A DNA stretch of 64,000 nucleotides from Paracamarosporium sp. OC-R06-R3 (taxonomy: Eukaryota; Ascomycota; Dothideomycetes; Pleosporales; Didymosphaeriaceae). The notes under the pieces were generated by a model that ran no database searches, had not been told where the DNA came from, and saw only the letters and a program-made list of their open reading frames with translations. Positions 13,262 through 25,212 of this stretch are shown piece by piece. The translations under genes and the position numbers were made by a program. The DNA is taken from the NCBI GenBank assembly GCA_019828545.1, contig JACVRA010000128.1:248001-312000 (forward strand). The letters are read 5' to 3'. Each line of letters starts with the position of its first letter. Position 1 is the first letter of the stretch.

Positions 13262-14275
13262 TGACAAGAAGGTCGTGCAGCGCCGTGTCGACTTCCTGGC
13301 CGCAGAGGGCGTCAAGTTCGTGACTGGTGTTGCTGTAGGTGCGGAGGGTCAGCCATCCTTGGAATCTCTCCGTGCTGAATACGACGCTGTTGTCCTCGCT
13401 ACCGGTGCGACTGTCGCTCGTGACTTGCCCATCCCCAACCGCAACCTTGAGGGTGTGCACTTCGCCATGCAGTTCCTGCACAAGAACACTAAGTCTCTCC
13501 TTGACTCCGAGCTCGCCGACGATGCCTACATCTCCGCCAAGGGCAAGAACGTCGTCGTCATTGGAGGTGGTGATACCGGTAACGACTGCATTGGTACTTC
13601 CGTCCGCCATGGAGCCAAGTCGGTCGTCAACTTCGAGCTTCTCCCTCAGCCTCCGCCAGAGCGTGCCCGTGACAACCCGTGGCCGCAGTGGCCCCGTATC
13701 TTCCGCACTGACTACGGTCACTCGGAAGTCAAGACCCACATGGGCAAGGATCCACGCGAGTACTGCGTCATGTCCAAGGACTTCGTCGACGACGGCACTG
13801 GCAAGGTCAAGGGTATCAACACCGTCCGTGTTGAATGGACCAAGTCTGCCACTGGTGGTTGGGACATGAAGCAGGTTGAGGGTAGCGAGCAGTTCTTCCC
13901 TGCTGAGCTCGTCCTCTTGTCCATGGGTTTCTTGGGTCCCGAGGAGCGCGTACTCGCTGACGTTGTCGAGCGTGACGCCCGCAAGAACGTCAAGACGACC
14001 CCGGGACACTACAACACCAACTTGCCCGGCGTCTTCGCTGCTGGTGACTGCCGCCGTGGACAGTCTCTCATTGTTTGGTAAGTTACGCTGAAACTCTACT
14101 CCCTTAACATCTACTAACGTGTATCAGGGGCATCAACGAAGGACGCCAGTGCGCTCGTGATGTCGATACCTTCCTCACTGGTGTCGGCACCCAGCTTCCC
14201 GTCACCGGAGGCATCGTCAAGAGCACGCCATACGCACTCCTGAATAAAGAGAAGCTAGTCCAGGTCGCCGCGTAA
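7661..14275 (+). CDS. GLT1: Glutamate synthase [NADH] (GOGAT), single-chain
   Basis: Converts glutamine plus 2-oxoglutarate to two glutamates with NADH, completing the GS-GOGAT nitrogen assimilation route. Five exons: 7661-7848, 7901-7941, 7989-11340, 11396-14077 and 14128-14275, giving 2136 aa (yeast Glt1 is about 2145). Domain order: short propeptide ending ..EKDA before catalytic Cys57 (CGVGF) of the class II amidotransferase; central and FMN-binding synthase domains with a 3Fe-4S cysteine group (CHLNTC, residues 1194-1199, spanning the third intron); GXGXG beta-helix domain ([20 protein letters not shown]); then a GltD-like half with 4Fe-4S cysteines (CMDCGVPFC near 1669, [11 protein letters not shown]), FAD fold ([10 protein letters not shown] near 1770) and NAD fold ([11 protein letters not shown] near 1911). 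Introns are short with good consensus; the last has a CTACTAAC branch site. No damage seen. Confidence 0.97.
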
Positions 14276-14956
14276 GCTCTTCCACAGAATGAATTGAAAA
14301 GCGATGAATATTACGGTCACACGAATAGAGGACGAATGTATGGGATTGGCACGATTGTAACGATGGTATATTTGCTTGCCTTGCACGTTTTCTCTGGGCT
14401 CTTCGGGTTCGGGCTTGTTCTCAGTCGTTATTGCGAGATACCTTTTTTCTCTGCTTTGTATTTGGAGTTTTTTTGTGTGCGTGGGTGGGTGGGTAGCATT
14501 GCTGGATGGTTGGTTGGCTTGGCACTGTGTCTAGATTGTATAGTTGAATGGTGTTTGAGTAGGTCAATTTTCTGTGCATATGTCTTGGTGATGCCGTCGT
14601 CTGCTATGAAGGAGCTTACTTTTCTTGACTACTTAAGCACTGCTGAGGCCACTCAGGCTGGATAATCAATTATCATGAGCTTGTTTTTATTGACTTTTCA
14701 GTCACGGTGCTGAGGCCACTCAGGCTGGATAATCGATTAAAACGAGCTCCTTCGTACCAGAGCTATATTTGCACAAGCAGAATGTGGCGCACCCTGTCTG
14801 TGGCGCTATCTTGGCTACAAGCGCCATCGCGTGACGTCACCCAATTCAAAGTCACGCTTCCATCCTAAGTCTGTCTCTCGCGTCGCAGCCATCACTCACC
14901 CTCAATCCAGCATGCCTTCCATGCCCCCATCATAATACTGTAAAGTACCCCGGACC
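14276..14956. other. Intergenic between GLT1 and YME2
   Basis: 681 bases after the GLT1 stop, T/G-rich near 14400-14560, then holding the duplicated 32-bp element listed separately. The last 150 bases should be the YME2 promoter. No gene supported. Confidence 0.5.
14641..14739. repeat. 32-bp direct repeat pair, 67-bp period
   Basis: Copies at 14641-14672 and 14708-14739 differ at one base. Each contains the imperfect palindrome CTGAG-GCCA-CTCAG and ends GGATAATC(A/G)ATTA. The preceding 20 bases are also loosely similar (both have TTGACT), suggesting tandem duplication of a 67-bp unit. The pair is bracketed by a 9-bp inverted repeat, GAAGGAGCT (from 14608) and AGCTCCTTC (to about 14753). Confidence 0.85.
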
Positions 14957-17870
14957 ATGTATCCAACAGCTGCGTGGCATCGCGCCGCTCGGCGCTCCAC
15001 GCTGCAGGGGTCCTCGTTACCGCTGACAAGGTACGCACGCTTCACAAAAGCTTGACTGTCGATCACATGGGATGCGGGCTGACGTTGTGCGGTGGTAGGA
15101 GGTCGCGGTTGCAATGTGGAAGGTTCCCCGTAGTGGTGGGAAAGAGGTGGGCTTCGTTGCAGGCGGGGGAGGATAAGAGTGGGCATATCAGCGCGGGGCC
15201 GGATGAGGGGTTGTTGTTTTTTGATAGTAAGTTCGTTGGGGAGGGGGTGTTGATGTATGCTTCATGTGGTTCGGGGCGTGTGTTGCTGAGACCGGGTCTC
15301 TGCAAAGTACATCCTAGGTCACGGGGGCTGCATCTGCGAAGGTCCGCATTGCAAGTATAATAAGCTAATGGTTTAAGATGTCTTCCCCCTCAAGATCCAA
15401 AAGCTTCTCGGCCTGCCCCTCGCCTCGCAGGATAAACCGTCCGGCTTCCTAGACCGCATCATCAGTCCCCTCGTCACAGGCACCGACCCCAGCACCGTCA
15501 TCCAGCAAGCCAGCGCCAAAGCCAACATCTCCGTCAAGACGACCGAGACGCTTCTCCGCCTAAGAGAAGGCGGTGCTTTCGTCAAGTTCACCCACGATGG
15601 CACCACGCCCACATCCGAAGTAGAAAAAGTCCTAAAGCAGTACCTCAAAGAGAAGCCCGTGAAGCCCTGGTGGAGCCCCTGGCGCCGCATGCACGTCAAC
15701 GTCGTCAAAGGCCGACCCTGGGTAGAAGACCTCTTCCGTCTGCCCACGCCGCGTCTCCGCGTGGAATTCGTCCCCTTAGAGCCGGGCGCCGAAGCCGTCG
15801 AGCTCTCGCAGGAACAGCTCTACTCGTTCTTCCGCCAATACGGCAAGTTGCAGGATATCGTCGTCCAGCCGCCGGACTCCAAGGTGCTGCCTAAGTTTGC
15901 GTATCTCGACTATTCGACGCTGTCGAATGCGATTATGGCGAGGAACTGTATGCATGGGTATTTGGTGGGGGAGGGGGAGGGGGGTGGTAAGATGGGCACG
16001 TTGTTGAGGCTTAAGTATGAGCAGAAGATTAAGGCGCATTGGATTAGGGATTGGTTGGTTAATCATCCACGGATTGTGATTCCGGTTGTTGCGGCGTTGG
16101 TGGCGGGGATTACGGTTGCGATCTTTGATCCGTAAGTTTGTGCTTGGAGGGTGGTCGTGTGTCTACATCGGTCTGGGTGTTGTCTAGCTTAGGGCACACG
16201 GCTTCCTGTTATGGTGGCTTTTCAAAACTGACGCTCGGTAGGATACGGACGTTCTTCGTAAAGGCGCATATCACTCGAGCCCTGCATCTCCAGGATAACA
16301 AGTACTATAAACGAATTATCGGATACGCGACGGACTTCATCCCATGGCGCCGCAAGGCCGACGACGACTCAGGCATGGAGGTAGTGTGGGACGACCGGAA
16401 AGAAAACATCGAGCAGATTCAGACATGGCTCATGGAGACGGCCGACACGTTCATCATCGTACAAGGACCCCGCGGATCTGGGAAGAAGGAGCTCGTCATC
16501 GACCAGGCCCTCAAGGACACAAAACACAAACTCGTCATCGACTGCAAGCCGATCCAAGAAGCACGCGGAGACAGTGCTACGATCAACGCAGCAGCAGCAG
16601 GCGTTGGGTACAAGCCCGTGTTCTCCTGGATGAACAGCATCAGCGGTATGATCGATATGGCCGCGCAAGGTGCTACTGGTGTCAAGACCGGTTTCTCCGA
16701 GACACTGGACTCCCAGCTTGCGAAGATTTGGAACACAACGGGAACTGCTCTGCGGCAGATTGCTTTGGACCAGCGTCATAAGAATGACAAGGACGCTTAT
16801 TTGGGTGATGATGAGTGGTTGGAGGCTCACCCTGAGAAGCGACCTGTTGTTGTTATTGACAACTTCCTGCATAAGAGTCAGGAGGGCGGCGTTGTGTATG
16901 ACAAGATCGCGGACTGGTAAGTCTATATACGGCAGCATGGTAAGGGCTTTAAGATTTAGCTAACTCATATCACAGGGCTGCCCGTCTCACAACTGCCAAC
17001 ATCGCCCATGTAGTCTTCCTAACAAACGACGTCTCCTACAGCAAATCCCTCTCCAAAGCTCTCCCCGACCGCGTCTTCCGTCAAATCCCCTTATCCGACT
17101 GCTCGCCCCAGGTCGCAAAGAAATACGTCCTGCGGCATTTGGACGCCGACGTTGCCGACGACCCAGAGGCAAAAGACGGATCAGAGAAATCAGTCCCTAG
17201 CCAAACACGTACTGACCTCGACGAACTCGACACTTGTATTGACCTCCTGGGTGGCCGCCTCACGGATCTCGAATTCCTCGCTCGCAGAATCAAGACTGGC
17301 GAGACGCCCATCAAAGCCGTACACGAGATCATCGACCAGTCCGCAAGCGAAATCCTAAAGATGTACATCTTCGGCATCGCAGACGAAGAAGGAAAGAAAT
17401 GGACCCCCGAACAAGCCTGGCTCCTCATCAAGCAACTCGCCGAGAACGAATCCCTCCGCTACAACGAACTCCTCCTCTCCGACGTGTTCAAAACCGGCGG
17501 CGAAAAGACGATCCGCGCCCTCGAACAAGCAGAGCTCATCACCATCGTGTCCAGCCCCTCCGGACGACCCAGCCTCATCAAGCCAGGCAAGCCCGTGTAT
17601 CATCCTGCGTTCAAGCGCCTGACGGAGGACCGCGTGCTGAAGAGCAGGCTGGATTACGCTATCCTGAATGAGCTGGTTAAGGTGGAGAGCGCGACTATTG
17701 ATAAGTGCGAGGCGGAGTTGCTGCGGCTGAGCGAGATCGAGGGAAGGCCTGCGATGCTGGCTGGGCGCGTGCAGTACTTGCTAGCGAAGCTGCAGAAGAG
17801 TCAGGAGAAGGTTGAGGGGTATGAGACTGAGATGGGTGGGCTGAAGAAGGTGCTTGGGAGTGAGCACTAG
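14957..17870 (+). CDS. YME2: Mitochondrial escape protein 2 (YME2), inner-membrane RNA/DNA-associated protein
   Basis: Inner mitochondrial membrane protein that affects mtDNA escape, nucleoid structure and respiratory assembly. Five exons: 14957-15030, 15099-15226, 15378-16131, 16242-16916 and 16976-17870, giving 841 aa (yeast about 850). Seen in order: basic N-terminal presequence (HRAARRSTLQG); the family signature KSGHISAGPDEGLLFFD; an RRM-like domain (about 193-265, FRQYGKLQDIVVQP..FAYLDYST); one membrane segment (about 297-318, IVIPVVAALVAGITVAIF); and a C-terminal P-loop NTPase-like domain with QGPRGSGKKELV near 393 and VVVIDNFLHKS, ending in a coiled-coil-like helical tail. Start chosen as the ATG giving a presequence-like N-terminus. 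The first intron ends GGTGGTAG and the second TTTAAG; both restore conserved sequence. Convergent with BET1. Confidence 0.93.
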
Positions 17871-18300
17871 ATTTAATAACCGGGTGGCCGATGTGAGCGG
17901 GGGATTTATACGTGATACCAATCTCCTTTCAATCAAGCAATCAATCAGTCGAAATGTATATATTCGAGCGTCGCGGACGCAGATATCGTGGATGTAGTAT
18001 TAGCGCGGTATATACGGTATGTGTCGTGTGGTATGCGCGAGCATGTGTAAATCTTGCAGGTTCTCCCCAGCCGTAACGCCGCGCATGCAGATGCTGAATC
18101 GCTGTACAAGAAAGACTGGACTCGTCAAAAACGCCTACGATCTTCCTCCCTCCCACCGGTATTCCCAATGCCAGCGCCCACCCATCGTTCCAAACGAGGT
18201 ATCCTCCCCTCCCCACTCCCTAAAAAAATACACACCCTCTTCCCTTCCCTTCCCTTCCTTCCCTTCCAGCTCTTATGTCCTGCTCCGTCCCCTCCTAAAC
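17871..18300. other. Convergent 3' region YME2/BET1
   Basis: 430 bases between two convergent genes. It holds a CCCTT-type pyrimidine microsatellite around 18235-18268. No gene seen. Confidence 0.5.
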
Positions 18301-19003
18301 CTAGAATAACCACACATACCAAAACAGCACGCAAACCGCGGCGAAGAAACCCAGCCACACTTTCCACCCGACGCCCGTCTTCTCCGCCATCCGCAGCATC
18401 CGCGTCATCGTCCCGCGTATCCGCGCGCGCGAGTTCTCGAATTGGTCGTTCATCTTCTCGGCTAGGGTCGTAGAGTCGCGGATCTCGACGCCGATGGCTT
18501 CTGTGAGCTTTTGTCTTGTTAGCGTCGTATATTGCGAGATGGAGATGGGGTAGGGGTAGAAATAGACAGGGGATGTAAAAGGCAAGGGAAAGAACATACA
18601 TCCTTCAGCATCTTCACCTTCCCGATTAACACGCCGGCGTGGTCGTCATTCTGGCTCTCCAGCTCATCCAGCGTCGCGGCGCTGTACTGGCCCCGCGAAT
18701 TCGGCGTCGCGGCGCGGAAGGCGCCGCCTGTGGTGTTCGCGCCGTTCGCTGCGCCGGGGTATGCGCCGAAGGAGGGCCCGTCTGGCGCTGGGGACGACGA
18801 TGGATATGCGTAGCTTGGTGCGCTGTAGGGCGAGCCGCTGTAGGGCGAGCGCGACTTCTTCTTGTCTTTGTCTTTGGAGGGCGAGGCGCTGCGGTTGTAC
18901 GAGGAGAAGAGGTCGTTTTGTGCCGAGGGCCGGCCGAATCTGAGGGGGTGTGTGAGTGGTGCGCGGTTTGGATGGGGTGTGGAGGAAGATACCTGTTTGA
19001 CAT
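18301..19003 (-). CDS. BET1: Bet1-like SNARE (ER-Golgi transport)
   Basis: Tail-anchored SNARE for ER-Golgi vesicle fusion. Three exons: 18993-19003, 18600-18939 and 18301-18507, giving 185 aa. N-terminal half is Ser/Pro/Tyr-rich and probably disordered (MSNRFGRPSAQNDLFSSY, then SPYSGSPYSAPSY). The SNARE helix begins ATLDELESQNDDHAGVLIGKVKMLKD, continues across the last intron as LTEAIGVEIRDSTTLAEKMND and runs to MLRMAEKTG. A C-terminal membrane anchor WKVWLGFFAAVCVLFWYVWLF ends the protein. The first exon has only 11 coding bases (MSN plus two bases of the next codon). Architecture and length fit filamentous-fungal Bet1, which carries a longer N-terminal extension than yeast. Confidence 0.9.
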
Positions 19004-19558
19004 TGTGGTGTGCGCTGTGAGGCGCGGTGTGGGGTTTGTTTGGTGCGGAGTGGTCTGGGGTTTGGAGGGGGTGCGCGGCAGTCTGTGGGGTTTTGCAAGC
19101 TGAAAAGAAGTATACGTGTTGTTTGGGGGGGATTCGTTCGAGGACACTTGGCGCGTGGTGAGGAGGGCGATTATTTGGGGAGTGACATGGGTTCGTCGGT
19201 GGTTTGGCGCAAAGGTCCGATGCGGGCCGTGGCTGGGCTGGGCTGGACCACGCGGGTGCCGCGTGCTTGGGTCTCAGGTGGAGGGTTCGTGGTACGTTAG
19301 GATGGCTGCGGTTTTGGCATTGGTTTGGTCGGGGTTTATTTTAGGATGGAAAGATGGCTAGGTTGGTGAGTGGAATGTATTCTACGGTTTTTACTACAGT
19401 GGCTTGTAGGAAGAGTAGCATGCAAGAGGAAGTCCGCATACTGTACTCAAGTTGAGTATATCTGGGTTTCCCATCTTGTAGCATCAACAGCTTGAATTAA
19501 AAAGCTGTTGACGTATTCTAGTAGTAACACTACCTAGTCAAACCGCCTGTTATCTCAC
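19004..19558. other. Intergenic: BET1 promoter / aldo-keto reductase downstream
   Basis: 555 bases, strongly G-rich on the plus strand from 19004 to about 19360, so C-rich on the coding strand of BET1. This is the typical look of a fungal promoter or leader. No gene supported. Confidence 0.5.
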
Positions 19559-20634
19559 TTAGTGATAATACGGTGGTGCAACAGCACGGATTTTTGAATA
19601 CGCGCTGTCGACCGCCTGCACAACGTCCTCAGGCAACTGTCCCTTCTCCAGATCGGCTAAATTCTGCTCCAAATGTTTCACACTGCTCGCACCAATCACC
19701 ACTCCGTCGCCCGCCTCTTTCTTCAATGCAGAATGCCAGTTCATCCATCTCAGAGCAACCTCCGCAAGCGTTAACCCATGCTTGTCAGCTGCAGCCTTGA
19801 CCTCGTCTATGCCGTCGAAGTAGAGGTCATTCCAATAACGCGCTCGATGAGTCGCGCTGGTCGAGGTTCCTGGTTCGTAACGACTACCAGGTTCGAAGTC
19901 GGTCTGATTGCGGGTATACTTTCCAGTCATGAGTCCGCCCGCTAGCGGTGCGTAGGCGTAGAACGCGATGTTGTAGTGCCGCAGGCAGGGAATGAGTTCA
20001 TCCTCGATAAGACGGCTGAAAACATTGTAAACGCCTTGGTAGACAGTTGGCTGAACCCAGTTGTTGCGGATGCAGATTTCGCAGATTCGTGCCACCTGCA
20101 TTATGAGCATGTGTTTCACATTACTTTGAAGGGAAGCCTTACCTCCCAAGCCATGAAGTTCGACAAACCAAGCCTCTTGATACGTCCCTCTCCATACAAT
20201 TTATTAATCTCCCCCAAAGTGTCCTCGAATGGCGTGTTCCGATCTGGTGCATGCAGATAAAACACATCCACACCCGTCTTCTCCGCTTTCAGCGCCTCCG
20301 AGCTCTCTCCAAAGGCACGCCTTAACTCCGTAGGGGAATGATCGTACATCGGGAAACTCCCGCCTGCCCTCTGCATCTGCTCATTGACGTTTCTTGTGGG
20401 ATAGATTTTGGTAGCCACAGCCAACCCACGTTTCTGCCAGTCGCTCTCTCCGAGCATAGATTCAGAGTGGCCGTCGTTGTAGAGTCGTGCGGTATCGACT
20501 TCGCTGTTGCCGTGGGATTGGAAGATATCCAGCATGGTAGCTACGGAGGAGAGGGTGGTGACCTGGCCACTTCGGGTTCCCTTGGGACCGAAAGTCATTG
20601 CGCCGAGAACGACTTTAAGGTTACTCTGAGCCAT
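19559..20634 (-). CDS. Aldo/keto reductase, aflatoxin-aldehyde-reductase-like
   Basis: NADPH-dependent oxidoreductase of the TIM-barrel aldo/keto reductase superfamily, AKR7-like by motif layout. Two exons, 20143-20634 and 19559-20095, giving 342 aa. Opening VVLGAMTFGPKG; catalytic tetrad visible as Asp in EVDTARLYNDG, the Tyr of that motif, Lys in VATKIYP and His in DVFYLHAPDR; then GLSNFMAWEV (across the intron) and PLAGGLMTGKYTR; cofactor-binding end GASSVKHLEQNLADL. No signal peptide, so cytosolic. Substrate cannot be told from sequence; the family reduces dialdehydes and other carbonyls. Head-to-head with the MCL1 gene, 1 kb apart. Confidence 0.9.
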
Positions 20635-21646
20635 GGTGAGGATGATGCTAGAGGACGTTGTTCGTAAGGCCACTGCAAATTGCGAGGTATACTCAGTGTA
20701 CAAATCAAGTAGCCTGGGGTAATCCGGTTTAGTGTGTTCTCTCAGATCAAGCTTTTTGATGCAGCTGTGATGCAGTCCAAGACTTGCTTTACCTCCCTGC
20801 TCTTTTATAATTGACAATGGCTCTGAACTTTTCTAGAAAGGGTAGAATGTCGCACTTTGGACCATCCGTGATAACTCCGAGTAAATCCGCTTTCACATCC
20901 CATACACATCCGAATGGGGAAGAGAGCTGATGGTAACATACATTCCACTGTGCATTAGTCGTATTGCGTTGTTCGTAATAGGCTGACCCAAATTGCCTCG
21001 AATGGGCACCGGTTGTCTCCTATCTCCGTAACGTGGCTCGTAGGGCTGATGTGGACCGATGTGCGAGCCAGTAGGTCCATATTCAGCAATACTTAATTGG
21101 CAGTGTAACAACATACGGACGATTTTCGGTCGGGATTTATAACGATAGGAATCATCGGTATCGTCAGTCAGGCGATGATGCTATTGAGGTATGTTTGAAA
21201 CGCTATTGTGATGAAAACCTGGTTGTGATCAAAAAGACTACATCTTGAAACGGAGTGATCAGATAAAAGTCCGCTCTTTTACGATCAAACATCTTAACAG
21301 GTGCGTCGCTGTCTGTTGAAAGCGCTCACGATGTTGCTGATCATCGAAACCCCTCATAAGCTATGCTCAGGTCAGACTACCAGAACACACAGTATACAGT
21401 TGGGCTGGCAGGTGCACAATGGAGTCACATGAACTATTGTTTGGAAAACATGATTCCAGATTGGAGAACGAGTGAAGTTTGTCTCAATGATCGATATGGA
21501 GAAGAAGGCTGGCGGTTGACGTGGGGCTCCTCTTAACGCGTGCACGGACCGCAACCGCGAATTCCACTTTACGCGTCGCGCTTTCCTCGGACGCGCTTCA
21601 TTGCGCGCTGCGTGGACTCTCAACACCTACTCCTTGACCACCCACA
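20635..21646. other. Divergent promoter region, aldo-keto reductase / MCL1
   Basis: 1.0 kb between divergent genes, moderately AT-rich. Only short chance frames are seen. No specific site identified. Confidence 0.5.
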
Positions 21647-24410
21647 ATGGCTTTTCCGCAGCAATTACGCGGCCGCTATGCTCGTAAGTATCGTCAACCA
21701 GACCAGCGATGTCTTGAGTGCTAAGTTGAACATCAGATGCGCCTGGACCGACTTTCCTCGCATACACACCGAACGGAAAGAAGCTGATCACAGCCGGCGT
21801 CGACAATTTCAGCCGCGTCTTCACTACAGGCTCCGACGAAGAACCCTCTAATGTCGATGACTGCCAAGAGAACAATCTAGCTATTGCAGCTGGGGTAGGT
21901 AGATCGTTGAGCAAAAGCAACGCGGTGCTGATGCACGGAATAGGACGACTTTTTTATCACTGGAGCTGAAGATGGAACGGTGAACAAATATTCCCTAGGG
22001 ACCAATGATGGTGGAGACATACTATGGAGAAGTACACTACCCGTCCGGGACGTTGCTTTGAGCCCGGACGGAGAGTGGGTTGCGGTCGCCAGCGAGTACG
22101 TTGCCTGACCACAACTATTAAGGAAGTTAGCTGACATACTTTAGTGAACTTGTTGTGCAGATCATAAACACTAAAGACATACAAAGGGTCAAACGCCTAC
22201 GAGATCAGAACCGCTCCGTCAAACACGTCTCCTTTAATAAAAACAGCACGCAGCTAGCGGTTTCCTGTGTGGATGGTAGCATATACATCTACTCAGTAGA
22301 CTCAGAAGAGCCGAAACTTGTGCAAAAGGTGGACAACATGATCAAGAGATTAGAGCCTGAAGCAGAATCAAGCGCACGGGTACTGTGGCACCCAGATGGA
22401 AAAGCATTTGCGACTCCGACCGCTCTTCGCGAAATACAGGTTATGTCAACGAGTGACTGGGAAAGACAAAAGACGTTCAAGACCGAACATACGGCAGACA
22501 TTACCGCAGCAGCATGGTCACCCAATGGCGCTCTGCTGGCCACGACGTCAAGCGACCTAAATCTATGCCTCTGGGATGCAAAGACACAGAAACTACTCAA
22601 GAGATACGACGACGTTAAGGCCACAATTCTAGCCATGGTGTGGCATCCTACCGAGAACATCCTGTCATATACAAACACTGAGGGGCATTTATACATCCAC
22701 ACTGATTTTGTCCCACAAGAACAGGAGGATATGTTGCGAAAACCTGTGCAATCTGCGCCGTTCTTTCATGATTCCTCCGCAGGTCGTTCGAATGATCCAA
22801 CTACTAAGCTTACAAACGGCACAACACATGTACTACCTGAACGCCGAGCTAGAGCAGGAAGTGCAGACAGCCTCGATGATCTTCTAGGAGACGAGTTTAG
22901 AGATGACGATGATGAAGATATGCCGGATGGAGCCGACGATGGCTTTGTGATAGATGACGACGGTGCTGGCTACACCAACGGCCACGGCAAGCGAACAAAT
23001 GGACACTTAGGCCCGCTCGAATCCATCAGCAAAAGAAGGCCTGCTGCTCCTGCTTTTCAACCACAGATCCACGAACCTTTCCAACCCGGTGGCACTCCAT
23101 GGCGCGGCAACCGACGCCTATTGTGTTGTTCGCTCGTCGGCTACGTCTCCACCATAAGTCAAGAAGATACACATTACACAGCCGAAGTTAAATTCTACGA
23201 CGAGCATGCGCATCACAACTTCAGGTTTACCGACGTGTTCGGATACGACAAAGCCGCGCTTACTGAACACGGGACTTTATTTAGCTGTCAGCCCAAGGGT
23301 GACACTCCTGCCATGGTCTATTACAGACCACATGAGACATGGACGAACCGTGCGGACTGGCGCACAAATTTACCGGCTGGTGAATCCGTAACTGCAATTG
23401 CACTGTCGGATTCGTATGTTGTTGTGACGACAAGCACAAACTACGTCCGAATTTACTCGCTTTTTGGTCTGCCTATTCGTGTTTATCGCCAGAAGGCATC
23501 GCCTGCAGTGACGTGCGCTGCATGGCGCGACTACGTCTTGACTATTGGCAACGGGCCCGTTGGTGGAGATGGCACGTCTCAATTGTTGTATACCATTGAA
23601 AACGTAAAGCGCGACGAGATTTACCAGTCTGAAGATATCGTGGCCCTTCCACCTAACACTACTCTCACATCAGTCTTTTTCTCTGCAGACGGCGATCCAT
23701 ACATCTACGATTCCGATGGCGTCTTGCTAACGCTCTTGCATTGGCGTACCAATGGCCAGGCAAGGTGGGTACCCATGCTCGACACAAAGTGTCTGTCACG
23801 GCGAGCAGGTGGCGGCAAACAGGAGAGTTACTGGCCGGTTTGCGTTGCTCGGGATGCAGATGGAAAGCATGTCTTCCATTGCATGATCATCAAAGGAAGC
23901 GAGAAGTACCCTACCAATCCGCCACCAATGCTCAGCGAGTTCCCTCTCGAAATTCCTCTGTCGTCCTCAATCGACAAGATTCGACAAGAAAAAGCCCATG
24001 ACGAGGACACCATGTCCGACGACGAGGAGGCCGGCGCTCCCAAGAAGCCGGAGAACAAGCATCAACAGCACGAGCAAGACTTTGTCCTCTCTTCCACATT
24101 GCACGCGCAGCTTTCAGGGTCATTGTCTCATACTCGACCCACGGTCCACCAGAAGCAAGATCTGGTCAACCTGGAAGTACAAATCGACCGATCACTATTG
24201 CAGCTCCTGGGTTTGGAGTGTCTTGCTGGTGAGGACCGAGGCATGAAGGCGCTGGAGCTTGTGACGCTTATGCGTGATGCAAACGGCAAGATGCTCGATC
24301 TTGCTGGCAAGGTTGCGCAGAGATACGGAAGGGAAATGCTAGGCGAAAAAATACAGGAGCTGGCGGAGAAAAGGCTCATGACGAATGAAGAGGAAGAAGA
24401 CGACTATTAA
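21647..24410 (+). CDS. mcl1: Mcl1/Ctf4/SepB-type replisome adaptor (WD40)
   Basis: Nuclear adaptor that links CMG helicase to DNA polymerase alpha and supports sister chromatid cohesion. Four exons: 21647-21683, 21737-21894, 21944-22095 and 22145-24410, giving 870 aa. N-terminal beta-propeller repeats are visible: FLAYTPNGKKLITAG, FFITGAEDGTVNKY, ALSPDGEWVAVAS, HVSFNKNSTQLAV, AAWSPNGALLATTSSDLNLCLWD. An acidic linker follows (DDLLGDEFRDDDDEDMPDG, about residue 350), then the SepB/Mcl1 trimerisation-type domain starting near PFQPGGTPWRGNRRLLC, and a helical C-terminus ending EEEEDDY. No HMG box at the C-terminus, as in yeast-type rather than animal proteins. The start gives MAFPQQLRGRYAH, with the His codon split by intron 1. 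Confidence 0.92.
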
Positions 24411-25212
24411 GTAAAGGTTAGCCAAATCGAAAATGCACTGATTTTAGGGCGATATACATGCAGGAGATTACGCCCAGGGAATGATGGAATGTTGTATGTA
24501 TAGGGAATACCCTGTTTGTTAGCACAGGCACATTTTCGCCTGGTACGTTTCATGAATTGACAACACCTAATTTTGGTAGCTACAATACGTCCTATTTCTA
24601 CGTCACCGTTTAATGTAGTCATTCTCGTCAGCACCTAGATCACCTGGACTGACGAGGTTGCTCTCACATTTTAGGAACCAAACAGCAACAGGCTCACTAA
24701 GCGGACCCCAATAAACGTTTATAAGTCGGGCCAACCATTTCACATCGCACACAAGTACGACGTTTCACTACACCAGCGAACAAGACAACATGTCGCGAGA
24801 TGTAAATACTTATTACCTAAGGCCCAACCGAACAGCCACGGCTGTGCCACTTACACGTGCAGTAGCGCGACAGACTTGTTTGAGAGTCCTTCGAGATGAA
24901 GACACGTGCTTATGTCCTTTTTAATTTGTGCGTATAGAATACCTAAATCGTGTTTGACGGGGCGAGCTGAACCTTTGCACGACGGTGAGATGGTTCAGAT
25001 GGGACGGCGAAGGATGACTTCTGCAGAAGAGGGAGATGATATTTCTGTCGAAGGGGATGGGGAAGGCGCAATAAAAAAGTATAAAGCAGAGGAAAAAGAC
25101 GGAGTTCTGGGAGACAACAGCCCGCCAGCGAGTCTCCTTTCAAGCTCCTTTAGCAGCCAATCTCACGAAGTCAACTTGTCTTCTTCACGCTACTAACCCA
25201 ACCATCCTCATC
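24411..25212. other. Intergenic: upstream of secreted-protein gene
   Basis: 802 bases. An A/T-rich box, AATAAAAAAGTATAAA, sits at about 25069-25084, roughly 130 bases before the next ATG and is a plausible TATA element. No gene supported. Confidence 0.5.
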
